A DNA stretch of 64,000 nucleotides from Asterias rubens (GCF_902459465.1 NC_047063.1:9485343-9549342), one strand, 5' to 3'; shown: positions 35,001-45,998, numbered from the stretch's first letter. Notes: generated from the sequence alone by a model not told the origin. Made by a program: numbers and translations.

Positions 35001-38000
35001 TATTTTTATTTGGTTTTACTTTTTGGTGGTTAGGAGGAACCGTACCGTCTACGAGTGTTGATGGAGCCTAAAGGATTCATTCGCATCATTGAATTTGTAA
35101 GTTGATTTTGCATATTAAACAAGGCCCCAAACCAAATAAACATTAATACCCCACCATGCAATGCCTCAAATTCCATTTATGTGTTAATGGGAGACTTTTG
35201 GGACGAGAACTAAGAAAAAGCACTGTCCAATAGTCTTCCACTTAATAGAATGGCAAATTTTCCCCCTGTTTTTAAACAATAGTATCACTACCATCACAAT
35301 CCTCCACATCTGCCTGTATAGTAAACTTGGGTGTAATTCCATGTTAATAAGAGTATGTTAATCTGGCGGTCGCAGGTTCATTTCAGTTATCGTCAAAATA
35401 AAAATTCCGAAATTTTATTTAGAAACCTATTTTTGTACATACTGTCAAATGTTTTCCGCATTGAATTAGGGTTGCCAACAACAACATGCTAATTTAGACT
35501 GGCAAGGGTTTGGGTTTTCACAAAAAATCAAACAATAAGAATCTCTTAATAAAGATTTTGTATTCATAGAACATTTGAAATTGTTCCCAGACATCTGTTT
35601 CCTGTTACTGTACCACACCCAAAAATAATACTCATATTGGGTTGCACAAGGTCAGATCCCTGGCTACAGGGGTAGAGACACTGGACACTACTGGTAAATG
35701 TCAAAGATGGGTCTTCTCACTTGGTGTATATCTCAACATATGCACAACATAACAAACAATTGGTCAATTGGTCAATTGGTCGTTGAGGTTGCGAGATAAT
35801 AATTAAAGAAAAACACCCTTGTCACACGACAAGACCTAAAAATCTAATTCTGATGTCTCAAAATCAGATTCGTGGAAAATTACTTCTTTCTCAAAATCAT
35901 GTTACTTCAGAGGGAGCCGTTTCTCACAATGTTTTATACCATCAACAGCTCCCCATTACTCAAAACCAATAAGGTTTTATGCTAATAATTAAACTGCGCC
36001 AATAAAGTATCTAAACACTTACAAATGGTCAGATTTATCGGAACCTGAAATAGTGTACAAAAATTTAATTGTTCGTTTCTATTCACCGTTAATTTCTGCA
36101 CGTTTTGACACATCTTGTGTTGCGCTACGATGTTGTTTGGTGGATTTATGGACACTTGAGTGGCTTAAGGTCGAATTTCAAAAGTTGCAAAAGCCCCTAT
36201 TCACCCCAATTCCAAAAGGGAACTCACATAAGCATCACACTCAGACAAAATCAAGACAAAAGACACGAACTCGTTTCGTTTACATGACCATGAAATTAAT
36301 TGCCGTATCTTTAACTCTAAAACTGCTGTTATCCTGTCCTCCATTCTTGGTGTGTCCTCCATCATTGTCCTGAACGGCAAGGAGTCGTCTTCTCATACTC
36401 TCAATGAGACCTCTGATCTGTCCCTGGTCAATCCCCTGCCATTTCCTGATCAGGATGCGTCGCAAACCCCTCGAGAGTGGTGTCAGGCTTTATGGCTTTG
36501 TTCACTTTCTTCTTCTGCTGCAAAAGTCACCCTCGGACGGCCACTCCTTGGCAGGTCGTCCACATTTCTCTGAGCTTGGTAGCGATTCCACCATTTACTG
36601 ACCGTCGCTGGTGACGTTTTCACCTGATGAGCTGCAGCTCGCATCGACGTACCGGCTTCTATCAAACCAACGGTCCATCCTCTTTCCTGTTTGGTCGTTT
36701 GAGCCATCTTTCCTGTTATCTTGAAACACCTTTCCTTGCTTACCATTGTTGTATGCCTCCCATCTTTGACCCCTTTGCTTGGTTACTGACAATTATTGCT
36801 GATGTTCATCGCAACCGATTTATCCAAAACGCGACAAAAAAAAAATCATTCATAAAAGGCGGGCAAAAGAAACGCCGATCTTACTCGTCACAATACAACG
36901 ATTTAGCTCGAATAGGGGCTTTTGCAACTTTTGAAATTCGACCTTAAGCCACTCAAGTGCCCGTAAATCTACCAAACAACATCGTAGCGCAACACAAGAT
37001 GTGTCAAAATGTGCAGAAATTAACGGTGACTCGAAATGAATAATTATTTTTTGGCATACTGTTTCAGGTTTCGATATATCTGACCATTTGTAAGTGTTTA
37101 GATACTTTATTGGCGCAGTTTATTTTGAGTAATTACCAATAGTGTCAACTGCCTTTAAGGTATTTTTTTATTGCTTCTGCGGTGGGTTAAGACTGCTCCT
37201 CTAAAAGTCTTTTTGTCCGTGATGGATATGATGTCTGGTGGTACTGTGTTTCACTCTTTATATCTGATCTGGGTATAAACAAATATATATCCCTGTGAGT
37301 GTAAGTTAAAATTTTTTAACAGTGCTCTCACGCTCTCAAAGGTACGGTCGATTGCAAAAGTTGCATGAAATTACTGTGGGGGAAATAATTTTGAACTTTT
37401 TTCCCCACACATTTCAACAGGTTCTAACTGTTTTGGGCGTGAGCAAATATATAAGTAAAGTAAAAAAAAAAAAAAATGAAAAAAAAATTAAGAGTGCTCT
37501 CATGCGTTCAAAAGTATGGCGGATTGCAAAAAGCTTCAATAATTTTGAACTTTTTTCCCCTCACATTTTAACAGGTTCTAGCTGTGCTCATGTTTGCAAC
37601 AACTGCAGGATACAACGGCATATATTCCTACAATGTCACTTGCACAGGCTACCTGCACCAAATGAAATATATGTTTGGTTACCCATTTGAGTAAGTAGTA
37701 ACAATATTTGTACAAATAATTGTTATCACTTAGAGGCACTGTACACTATTGCTGATTTACTCAAAATGATTGATAGTACAAAAAAATACTTGGTTAACGA
37801 GCTGGGAGTTGTTGATAGTCTAAAACCCTCTTAAACATAGTTTTTTTTAAAAGAGGTAATTTCACACTCAATACCTGAACAACTCAATACCTGAACCAAT
37901 TCTACCGGCGGTTTGATAACAATAGCCCTCTCCATGACCTAGCTAAAGATCACCTTTGTGCTACGTTTGCTTCAAACATCAATGATAACAATAGAACTCT

Positions 38001-41000
38001 GCTGACAACTGCCCAAGTTGAAAAGTCTCTCAAAAATATCAAATCCAATAAGGCTGCAGGACCAGACGGGATCCCTGGAAGGATTCTGAAAACCTGCTAC
38101 AAAGAACTGGTAATAAGTATACATCAAAAGTAATCGGTCTGTTATATCTTTGATTTTGATTGTCAAACACTGCAGCTTCAAGTCATTCCCGATATTCTGT
38201 GAGCCCAACACCTCTGTCACTGAGATACCCATACCAGCCTACGTAGGAGGGAAAGCTTCTTTCTTTGTCGCTATCGGCGTCTTGGCTATGATCTACTGCA
38301 TCCTATCCCTCGTCTGGTATGTGTTTCTGGAGGTCAGGTACTTGACCTTTGACCTTGTACCCGCTGCTGTAAGTACATTTCCCCAATTTTTAATCACTTC
38401 TTACAAACAAAATATTACAACCTATCGGTCAAGCCAATTGTTCTACAAAGTTGGAACTAGTGAGGGCAAGTGTTTATATTGTTTTAAATAAATAAAAAGT
38501 AAGAAGGTCTAGAATTGAGAACTCCACAGAGCATGATTTCCAGCACATTTTGTATTAACTGGCATTCATAACTACCGCAGACAGTTTCGCTATTTCTTTT
38601 GGTGGAGGGCACGTCAAGTGTGGGTGTAATGGTTGATAATGACCAGCTGGAGCTCTGTTTATAACCGGTTGTTTTCAAATACTACGGACTAGTCTTGGTG
38701 CAAGACGTTTCTTGTTACGGGCGATGCGGGTGCTGTCGGTGAGTTGGCCGCGCTGTGTGTGTTCAAGAACTCGTCGCTACCATTTTATTCCCTTATTATG
38801 AGTCCAACTCTTTAGTGATGTATATTACTCTCTTGTATTATGAAGAAAATAACGGACATTAAGCCAAAATGTCTAGTAATAATTTGAAGAGCTGTGTAGT
38901 TGTTTTCGTGGTCTGTATCTCCCTATTATGGAATTTGTTTTTCTATTAGTACATGTTGAAGATGAACATGTTGAACATAATTCTAAATGTCTCCCTGATT
39001 GTTCCACAAAGTACAAAGTGTCCCGATTCCAAGGTGCATATATTGGCAGCTCTGCATGGTAAAACAGTGTACAATTTCCCTTGACAGCAGAGTGATTATA
39101 TGCTATGCCAATGTCTTTCTTAATACTCAAAAATCAACTCAATATTAGCGTTCAGTGTGCACAAAACTGTCCAGTCTAATTATCTATACAAAACTGCTGG
39201 ACGAAATCATACCCTGTAAAATAATAGGGTCACAACAACTTAATCCATACTTCTCTTGAACTTAACAGGACTTTGTGACAACAGTGGTGTTCAGCGTATT
39301 CTTCTTCTTATCAGCATGCATTTGGGCATCAGGTGTCAGCACAGTGAAGTACTGGACCACCTTTGATAATGTGAAGAAGGAGCTCCTGACTATACCCTGC
39401 AATACTGCGGGCAACACCTGTGAACAGCAATCCTTCCCTAACTACGCATCTATCAATATCTCTGTTGTAAGTATTAAGGCTGTATCGAATAGGGCGTTAC
39501 CGTTCAAATATTTGCCCACAACCATGGCGTATGTGAGGCTGTGTGTGTACGAGTAGGACAACAGGGTTCAGGAAAGGTCCAAAGTTGGAAAACATGCACA
39601 AAACCAGTGGGAGCTGTTGCCAAAAAGGAGTATCAACACAAGAGGGACAGTAGGAGGTCCGCGGTGGCAAGCAATACAAGCTTGTTAGTGTTCATGCGTG
39701 TGCTATAGAAATCAAAACCTCGACCGCTGCATGGCGCGTGCTTCATTGATGTATGCGTTCAGACGCGCATATGGCCTGCACTACAATATGGCCGCTCTCA
39801 TAGCAATAAAGGGGTTATTCGATTTGATCTATTAAGGCCGTATCCGAACAGGCGTCTACAGCAAGGGTCATTCTCATAGCATTAAAGGGGTAATTCAATT
39901 TGATCTATTAAGGCCGTATCCGTACAGGCGTCTACAGCAAGGGTCATTCTCATAGCATTAAAGGGGTTATTCGATTTGATCTATTAAGGCCGTATCCGAA
40001 CAGGCGTCTACAGCAAGGGTCATTCTCATAGCATTAAAGGGGTTAGTCGATTTGATCTATTAAGGCCGTATCCGAATAGGTGTCTACAGCAAGGGTTTAA
40101 CCTTTACACCCTTGTGTTAAAATAATAATAATATCAAAGTCTTATATAGACAATGTGACCTGTGATATCACATGTTTACAAAAGAGCCACAGAGCCTGGA
40201 CTTTCTGCAGGCGCGATTTGTACACAGCCTAATAGAGTAAAACATAAAATCTTATTTTTATGAAGATTTCACTGTCTCATTCCTATCACCTTTTGATATG
40301 ATGAAACTTGTCCAGCTTTTACTTTTATAATTCTTGGATTTATGTGGAAATTATGACACAAAATGTCAACTTTCCCATAGTACCTGTGTAGTATCTTGCC
40401 TGGCAGAATTCACAAAGAATGCACAAGTCACACTTATGGTAAACAAAGTTCACATGGTCTATAGCGCACGTATGTACCAAACAAGGTATTCAAGGCGCTG
40501 AGTATATACAAACTTTCAGAAAGATAGGTTATTGCAGTGATGGATTCTGAGACCCAATTATGTAGCACTTTAAGGGTTTACAAGGTGCTACGGCGCATGA
40601 AGCAGCCCCAACCAGGAACACCGGGTCGCACCCCTTCTCTTTTCGACAAGTGCACTGGGTTCTTTTACATGCGTTACACAACACATGGGACCAACGGCTT
40701 TACGTCCCATCCGAAGGACAAAGCAATGGTAAAATGTCTTGCTTAAGGACACAAGTGTCACTGTGTACTAATTTCTTTCCCTTGTGTCTGAATCAAGTGA
40801 CTCTGGCTGCGACTATGGCTGCTGGCTGCAGCAATAGATGCTGGCTGCGGCTAGAACCATTGGCTGCATCAGCAGTTGTTCCGGCTGTAGCCATTGCCAA
40901 AGCCTTCAATTTAGACACAACCTTAGACAGCTGTAAATTTGAACACAATCAAATCTTTACATTAATTGGTTTTGTTCATCTGTTTATTATTGGAGTCAAG

Positions 41001-41722
41001 TTACAGACAGGTTTAAATATGATCAGATCCATACATTCATGAGACAAAAGACCGATCCGGTATGCTATGGGTTGTGCGTGCAGACATGTCTTGGCTCTGC
41101 CCACCGCCACACATAAAAAGACATGGAGTAGCAATCCAAATGGCCGCAACTTGTGCACTTTTTGTTACGGGATGTTAATGTGACAGGTTGCGTGTACACT
41201 ACTGTAATTGGTAAATGCATTTAGGGTTGGAGTTTATTGAGTTGTGTACAAATTGATCGGCTCTTTTTTGAGTGAACCTGTTAATCATCAAGTCATTATT
41301 AAAAGGGGCGGGCTGTCGTCATGGAAAGTACCTGTGACTGAACATGGATTTATAAACTCTAGCCCAGTTATTGCATTCGCACTAACCCAGTTACTGCATG
41401 GGCGCGTGCTGGTTGTCACTTCACAAAGGGTGCCGTCATTATTATGTTGTGATGTGACTGGCAGGACGCGCATAGGGTTTGAACTTGCAATTCCATGCAC
41501 AGCCACAGGCCTGCTGTGATCATGACGACAGGCCTCTTGAACTCAATATTACCATTTAACTCAAAATTTGAACTTCTTCCCTACCAGGTCTTTGGGTTTC
41601 TCAACTGCGTGGTGTGGGCTGGCAATGGATGGTTCGTCTTCAAGGAAACTATGTGGTTCAAGAACAGACAAGCACAGAACCAGCAAACGACTGCTCAGGA
41701 TAAACCTGTTAACACCGTCTAG
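32083..41722 (+). CDS. Synaptophysin/pantophysin-like four-TM vesicle protein (complete, 6 exons)
   Basis: Exons 32083-32145, 35034-35096, 37575-37690, 38176-38368, 39269-39466 and 41588-41722; all borders are GT/AG and phases join to 255 residues ending at TAG 41720-41722. Exon 1 is a short cytoplasmic head (MEEQPQPGSSAG). Exons 2-3 hold EPKGFIRIIEF followed by TM1 and YNVTC; exon 4 holds TM2 (FFVAIGVLAMIYCILSL); exon 5 holds TM3 (VFSVFFFLSACIWASGV) and the second lumenal loop with two Cys; exon 6 holds TM4 with FGFLNCVVWAGNGWFVFKET, the family signature. The tail is short (NRQAQNQQTTAQDKPVNTV) and lacks the Tyr-Gly repeats of neuronal synaptophysin, so it fits synaptophysin-like/pantophysin better. 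The length matches that subfamily (about 260). The family sits in secretory vesicle membranes and binds synaptobrevin and cholesterol; function here is inferred. Intron 1 contains a dense stack of nested MITEs; intron 2 contains a Tc1 element inside a MITE. Confidence 0.88.
32377..32508. mobile_element. hAT-like MITE E, copy 1
   Basis: Terminal inverted repeats of 34 bases, GGATAACTTTCCGTATGGCG... and inverse; 132 bp long. Flanked by GCCCTGGG and GCCCTGGC, an 8-bp target duplication with one change. Confidence 0.85.
32668..33023. mobile_element. hAT-like MITE F (ATATCG-rich)
   Basis: Inverted ends TAAGCTTTGGCGATATC / GATATCGCCCAAGCTTA and a perfect 8-bp target duplication GTAGTGGG (32660-32667 and 33024-33031). 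The 356-bp interior is packed with ATATCGCGATAT-type palindromes. It lies in synaptophysin-like intron 1. Confidence 0.9.
33119..33273. mobile_element. Short MITE O
   Basis: TAAGGTTTATCGCG at 33119 and its exact inverse CGCGATAAACCTTA at 33260-33273 bound about 155 bp. MITE E copy 2 is inserted at its right edge. Confidence 0.65.
33277..33411. mobile_element. hAT-like MITE E, copy 2
   Basis: Same 34-base ends as copy 1; flanked by a perfect 8-bp duplication ACCTTATT (33269-33276 and 33412-33419). The left duplication overlaps the terminal bases of MITE O. Confidence 0.9.
33795..34571. mobile_element. MITE N (TATA target), copy 1, carrying a nested hAT-like element
   Basis: Ends GACGATGTGACCT and inverse AGGTCACATCGTC, flanked by TATA on both sides (33791-33794, 34572-34575). 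The right inverted repeat was split by the element at 34008-34558; without it, MITE N would be about 220 bp. Confidence 0.85.
34008..34558. mobile_element. hAT-like element nested in MITE N
   Basis: Bounded by a perfect 8-bp duplication AGGTCACA (34000-34007 and 34559-34566). The right end read inverted is TAGGCCTGGGCGAATTATTC; the left end TTAGTGCCGAAGAG matches only loosely. The interior repeats ATTAACCGGATATTCGAAT-like words. No transposase seen. Confidence 0.75.
35992..37120. mobile_element. Tc1/mariner element with ~200-bp inverted repeats, internally deleted
   Basis: Starts AACTGCGCCAATAAAGTATC and ends with the inverse; the inverted repeats extend about 200 bases (to about 36203 on the left and from about 36911 on the right), including AGGGGCTTTTGCAACTTTTG and CAACATCGTAGCGCAACACA. 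Flanked by TA on both sides, the Tc1/mariner target. The interior encodes transposase remnants on the minus strand. Confidence 0.92.
36280..36746 (-). pseudogene. Tc1-type transposase remnant lacking the DDE core
   Basis: Two minus-strand pieces. 36746-36483 encodes the N-terminal helix-turn-helix region (QERGWTVGLIEAGTSMRAAA, VSKWWNRYQAQ) and the GRPR motif (DLPRSGRPRVTF). In another frame, 36465-36340 encodes the usual C-terminus (IRKWQGIDQGQIRGLIESMR, RRRLLAVQDNDGGHTKNGG). The intervening catalytic domain, normally some 200 residues with the DDE/D triad, is missing, so this copy cannot make an active enzyme. Confidence 0.85.
37318..37590. repeat. Imperfect duplication containing a splice acceptor
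   Basis: AGTGCTCTCACGCTCTCAAA...TTTTGAACTTTTTTCCCC...CATTTCAACAGGTTCTAACT (37318-37427) is repeated at 37488-37590, where CATTTTAACAGGTTCTAGCT is the real exon 3 acceptor of the synaptophysin-like gene. The upstream copy is a decoy acceptor. Confidence 0.75.
37732..37890. mobile_element. Truncated TTAA MITE
   Basis: AGAGGCACTGTACACTATTG, ACTTGGTTAACGAGCTG and AAAGAGGTAATTTCACACTC correspond to the left half of the family. The right half is replaced by retrotransposon sequence. Confidence 0.6.
37894..38112 (+). pseudogene. Non-LTR retrotransposon reverse-transcriptase fragment
   Basis: An uninterrupted frame of about 73 codons ends LTTAQVEKSLKNIKSNKAAG followed by PDGIPGRILKTCYKEL. The 'NKAAGPDGIP' run is the hallmark of the reverse-transcriptase N-terminal region in jockey/RTE/Rex-type LINEs. 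Both ends are cut; it lies in synaptophysin-like intron 3, 60 bases from exon 4. Confidence 0.8.
39795..40110. repeat. 76-bp tandem repeat, about four units
   Basis: AAGGCCGTATCCGAACAGGC recurs at 39834, 39910, 39986 and 40062, exactly 76 bases apart, with a few substitutions. The array lies in synaptophysin-like intron 5; AAGGCTGTATCGAATAGGGC at 39477 is a diverged outlier. Confidence 0.92.
40120..40770 (-). mobile_element. SINE C, copy 1, interrupted by MITE N
   Basis: The body words ATATCAAAGTCTTATATA, GCGCACGTATGTACCAAAC, GACCCAATTATGTAGCAC, GGAACACCGGGTCGCACC and AAGGACACAAGTGTCACTG match copies at 47495 and 56729. The tRNA-like head is missing at the right end. Confidence 0.7.
40149..40459. 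mobile_element. MITE N, copy 2, inside SINE C
   Basis: GACAATGTGACCTGTG and inverse GACCATGTGAACTTTG ends; TATA on both sides (40145-40148, 40460-40463). The uninterrupted SINE C at 56729 reads TCTTATATAGCGCACG, showing the empty site. Confidence 0.88.
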
Positions 41723-41923
41723 TGTTTCAGTCCCTTTAAAGCCAGCCTCCCCTTGGTAAAATGCCAACCTCCTTGTAAAAGTTTGTGAATTGAAACGCTT
41801 TGGGTTTCTTTTGCTCAAATTATTAAACTTTTGTAATGTGAGTTATTTGAACTGCTGGGTGGCAGAAGACTTACAATGGATATGTACAAAGTTATTGTGT
41901 TTTACCCATAAATGCTTTAATAA

Positions 41924-42003
41924 GGGAATCAATGTGTGGTGAAGAGGTTTTCAACTAGTGGTTTAATCCCAAGGAGGCCTGGTTCTTGATAATTTTACCG
42001 AGC
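41924..42003. mobile_element. MITE H, half copy
   Basis: GGGAATCAATGTGTGGTGAA through TTGATAATTTTACCGAG matches the left half of 22521-22684 almost base for base, then the homology stops abruptly. Confidence 0.75.
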
Positions 42004-43015
42004 GTTCCAAATTCTCCCTTAGAGAAATGACAAAGTTTGTTTGAGAGTATGATTAGAAGTTTTCATAATGATATCTACTGCCACGCCACCTTGCGTTTCA
42101 AATTTCTCTGTTTAGAGAAATGAGAAAGTCGTGGCTTGTTCTACAGTATGAAGAGAACTTGTCTCTGAAATGTGAAGTAAGACGAAGGCATCATGTGTCG
42201 CTTCCCAAAAATTTACCGAGTTTAGCTTTTACACAGATTTTGATGTAGTGAACCTCAAGTTGACCTCCTGCATACACTGCCATACATTCAACAATGGAAA
42301 AGGCATTTGTAATTGTGTTTGAATGTTATGTCTGTATGTTCAAAACACAGCTTTGACCAAAAGATGTACATTGGTGAGGTAAGGAGTTCGGGGTGGAGGT
42401 TTATGAGCAAGTTAGTAAAAATGATCGACGGAATCTATCATATGTATATAAGACATCTGCAGTGTTGTGCAACTAGATATCTTTGTATGAATATATAGGG
42501 TTGGTGTCTATCCTTTGTTGAGCCAAAAGAACTTGAGTTTGCTTTTGAATCTTGTTTTGCCAACGTCAAAGATGCTTCAAGAGTCAATTCAATTCAAATC
42601 TGTATTTCTTTGCTCTTATATTATTTGCATATAAATAAACAGGTGATAAATTTTTATTTACTCTTTTGCAAGTTAATTAGTTGTTTATTTTTCGATACTT
42701 TCCAGGACTTGTGGGGAAAATCCACCGGGGTTCTTGGGTAGGATTTGAACCTGTAACGGTATATGCTGGACGTAACCCTGGTGTATTTACTAACGGTTAA
42801 GGCATCTGCATTTAATAAAGCATAACTGGTAAAGCCACCAAGCATTCCCTGTGACAACAAGGCAGTCTGAAAGATACATGTAGAGAAATTATCTGGTATC
42901 ACACTTCCCATGATGTAGGTCTCAAACCTAATGCAAAGGTGTTATCCCCCCCCCCCCCCACCAACCACCATCTCAGTCAGGTACAATTATGACAAACTAA
43001 TGAAAATGCCAAGCT

Positions 43016-43145
43016 AAGGCTGTATACGAAAAGGTGGCTTCAGCTACAGCTAGATCGTGCGTGTCTGCCAATTCTTCAACACTGGCAGATGCGCTGATCT
43101 AGCTGTAGCTGTAACCAAAGTTGCTGTTCTGGTACGCAGCCTAAG
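43016..43145. mobile_element. Hairpin MITE I, copy 1
   Basis: AGCTACAGCTAGATCGTGCG and inverse CGCTGATCTAGCTGTAGCTG form the stem around ATTCTTCAACACTGG; ends AAGGCTGTATACG / GTACGCAGCCTAAG. Matches 59058-59179. Confidence 0.75.
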
Positions 43146-43536
43146 ACTGCAAAGCGCACAGGATGGGTCAATCCGCAATCACCTTGCGATATCTACTCAA
43201 GGGCATCCTGAGCTTCTGTGACATCATGTGCATGATGTTCACTTGAAAGTTGATTTAGATTTTAAAGCACTATTTAGCTATTAGAGCACTATTTTTTAGC
43301 TATTAAAGCACTATAGGCCTATAGCGAGTGCGTTCTACCTCTGATGAAAGAATATAATTATTTATATATCTTCATATTTATTTTGCCGGATTTAGTCTGC
43401 TTCTATAAATAGTAATGTTACATGACCTTTCAGTCAGTGCTCAAGTTATTGTAAGGGTTATTCATTCACTTTTCACTGAGGCCTCCGACCTATAGATGTG
43501 TTTCCACTGTATACACAATACATCAGGCCTGTATGC

Positions 43537-43690
43537 TTCGTTATTGAAAGGGCAAGGGCACCAAAACAATTTCTCCTTGGTGAAGGGCACCACCCTATAG
43601 AGGAAACTGTAAATTTGTACTGGAGCACTTCAAGGGCACCAAGGCAATGACCAGGGGGCATGGAGGCAATTGCCTCCATTGCCTTTGTTA
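43537..43690. repeat. Repeat family K, copy 2
   Basis: GAAAGGGCAAGGGCACCA, AATTTCTCCTTGGTGAAGG, ACCCTATAGAGGAAACTG and GGAGGCAATTGCCTCCA; the reverse complement of the segment at 1984. Confidence 0.6.
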
Positions 43691-43702
43691 AGTATCAGCT
43701 GT

Positions 43703-43861
43703 CGATTTCACAAAACTCTTCCTAACTTAGGATTAATCTTAGTACTTAGGACGAGTTCCAACCCTGCACTGTAGCATGCAGACCTTAAGATTAATCCTAA
43801 GTTAAGACGAGTTACTCGTCCTAACTCGAGATAAGACGAGTCCTAACTCTTTGTGAAATCG
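43703..43861. mobile_element. Palindromic MITE P
   Basis: CGATTTCACAAAACTCTTCC and inverse (CGATTTCACAAAGAGTTAGG) ends, with repeated GACGAGT/ACTCGTC and TTAGGATTAATCTTA / TAAGATTAATCCTAA arms, 159 bp. Confidence 0.8.
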
Positions 43862-44282
43862 TCGGCTGGCCTGATACAGTTGAGTAACAAGTGTAGGAAG
43901 ATCACAGTGGTCCTGCAGTAGTAGTAGCCACAGTTCGCAGATTTAGTTGCAGCCTAGAAAATGTAAAACTATGTCATGCTAATAGTTGCCATGCAGATTT
44001 TATAATTGCTTTTAAAGAATATAACATATTTTTTTTTAAATAAAAATTCTGTATAATCCTAGTCATGACATCAAATTTTTTGAAATATTTTTGTTAGCAG
44101 ATAATTTGAACGGTTGGTGTATTTTGCATATGTGTGTGCAGTACATGACAGTTTACTTGTATATGACTTGTTGTATAACTAGTGAATGAAGTGATTGTGA
44201 ACACTGGCCTGTAGGTTGGTGAAGGTATTGGGGAAAACTGTTACTTGACTGTTGTGCTTGGAACATTTGCTGTGATGCTATC

Positions 44283-44536
44283 CAGGGCCCAATTTCATGG
44301 CTCTGCTTACCGCCGAATTCTGCGCTTACGATCACGATTTCCCGCTTACGTGCAAGCGCCAAATTTCTTCGCTAGCCTTTTAAGCGTAGAATACCTGGCA
44401 ATGTGAATTACGCACGCGCAGAAGCCAAAATTCGCCGCTAGCCCGTGAAATACGCTTGCTGTGAGCACAGAATTACCTGCTTCTGTAAGCGCCCGTTCTA
44501 TGATTACGGTAAGCAGAGCCATGAAAATGGGCCCTG
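44283..44536. mobile_element. MITE Q
   Basis: CAGGGCCCAATTTCATGGCT and inverse (CAGGGCCCATTTTCATGGCT) ends followed by CTGCTTACCG on both arms; 254 bp with many AAGCGC/GCGCTT words inside. Confidence 0.85.
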
Positions 44537-45529
44537 ATGTTGATAAATATTGTGTGTGCTGTCAGTATCTACAGTTATGTGTAAGGTCTTACAAATATAT
44601 TTTCCAACTGTTTTTAATTTTAAGGTAATTGTACATGGGAAAGCAAAAACAAATACAAAGGTTTTCAAGATTTGTGCACTAATGACAGATGCAGTTTATT
44701 TTGCATCGCATAGAAGCTTCTTTCCACGTACATATGTATTGTAAACAAGTTTCTTGCACCCTCTAACTATGAAAATGAACTATAAAACAGGTTCCCAACA
44801 AAGTGTTTTATTTTTGTTATATGCACACAATTGTTAAGAATTAATGTTTGCTTCAAAAGCAGTTCTTTGTGGTTTAGGGTTTAAATTGAAACTCGTAATG
44901 TATCTAATTTGAACCTGCCCATAGAAATGAATAACATAAACAATGTTGGTTACAATTGGTGCTGAATTGAAAAAACATGTATGTGTTTTTCTCTGATAAA
45001 AATCATTAAAATAAAATAATAATAACCACATTCCTGTGCAAAAAAGGATTGCTATTGTATATTGACTAATATTTTGTACCCCCCCCCTCCCTCACAGATA
45101 TGCAATTGCATCAATATAAGAAACTGGAAATCTTAGAATGTGTTTTCCTGTCTTTTATGTCAAATTCATCATCTATTTAAAGAACATGTATATTCACAGC
45201 ACTGTTTAGTCCTGTATTATGCATGAACAGTTTGAGTTTCTATAATTTTTGTTCTCTGCTTTTAGTTGGTTTAAATAATAATGAAATTATTTACTATTAA
45301 TTATCACTATTCAAGCAATATTGCCATCTTTTTGTATACATTTTACTATGTGATGGTGTATTAAATATTGGCTGTATATGTGTCTGGAACATTTGGTCAT
45401 GAGAATCCTTTATTTACTGGATACCAATGCCGGATATGGGTTAGGGTATCCCCCAATCTACATACTTGTACAAAAGTACACCCCCACAAACAAATGATAT
45501 TTTGAAGTGCTTTGCAATAAAGCACAACA

Positions 45530-45800
45530 TTTCACCGTTAAGGTGGCGACTCTTATATTATGAAGTTGTGATTTGGGGGGTTGAACAAAGATTTGACTAA
45601 AGTAGGACTCGAACCAACAACCTCCGGATTAACATGCCGGCACTCTACCAACTGAGCTATCTAGCCCTATGTGGGCGGTGTCCCTATTTTGTCAATATCT
45701 TTGTTCGGGGGCAGTCAGAAGCCATACAACCGTTGCCCACCATGTTGCCATGTAGGGATCACACCCAAATAACGATACAACCTGGGAAGCGACAGCCAGG
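45530..45800 (-). mobile_element. SINE B, tRNA-like head, copy 1
   Basis: The minus strand reads GGGCTAGATAGCTCAGTTGG and GTTGGTTCGAGTCCTACTTT with a GTT-anticodon-like loop, preceded by AAGATATTGACAAAATAGGG. The same flanks occur at 62050, so this is a dispersed element rather than a tRNA-Asn gene. Confidence 0.65.
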
Positions 45801-45998
45801 GGATCACCTCAAGGGGATGCGTCTGGGAGATGGCCAATTGATGATTGTTTTCTGTTGAAATAGTTATTTATGGGATTTTTTGTTTTTAATCTTCCAAATC
45901 TGTTAAAAAGGGCCGGGGGTTGGAGGGGGGGGGGGGGGGGGGGGGGAGGGGAGCGCGGGGCCGGGGACTTGGCATACATGGAAGACACTATGGTCATT

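Larger units (their letters stand above)
35671..37160. mobile_element. TTAA MITE, subfamily 1, split by a Tc1 element
   Basis: The left half (35671-35991) runs from GACACTGGACACTACTGG to GCTAATAATTA; the right half (37121-37160) resumes at TATTTTGAGTAATTACCAAT and ends CTGCCTTTAAGG. Joining the halves at TA restores the family consensus. Confidence 0.9.

Noticed and set aside
39834-40110. CRISPR-like regular repeats
   Set aside because: The whole 76-bp period is conserved; there are no variable spacers.
41997-42225. Insertion flanked by TTTACCGAG in MITE H half copy
   Set aside because: The nine-base word occurs on both sides, but the sequence after the right copy does not resume MITE H, so an insertion cannot be demonstrated.
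45603-45670. tRNA-Asn gene
   Set aside because: Boxes A and B are present, but the same head with the same flanking sequence occurs at 62050 without the anticodon arm, so it is a SINE family.
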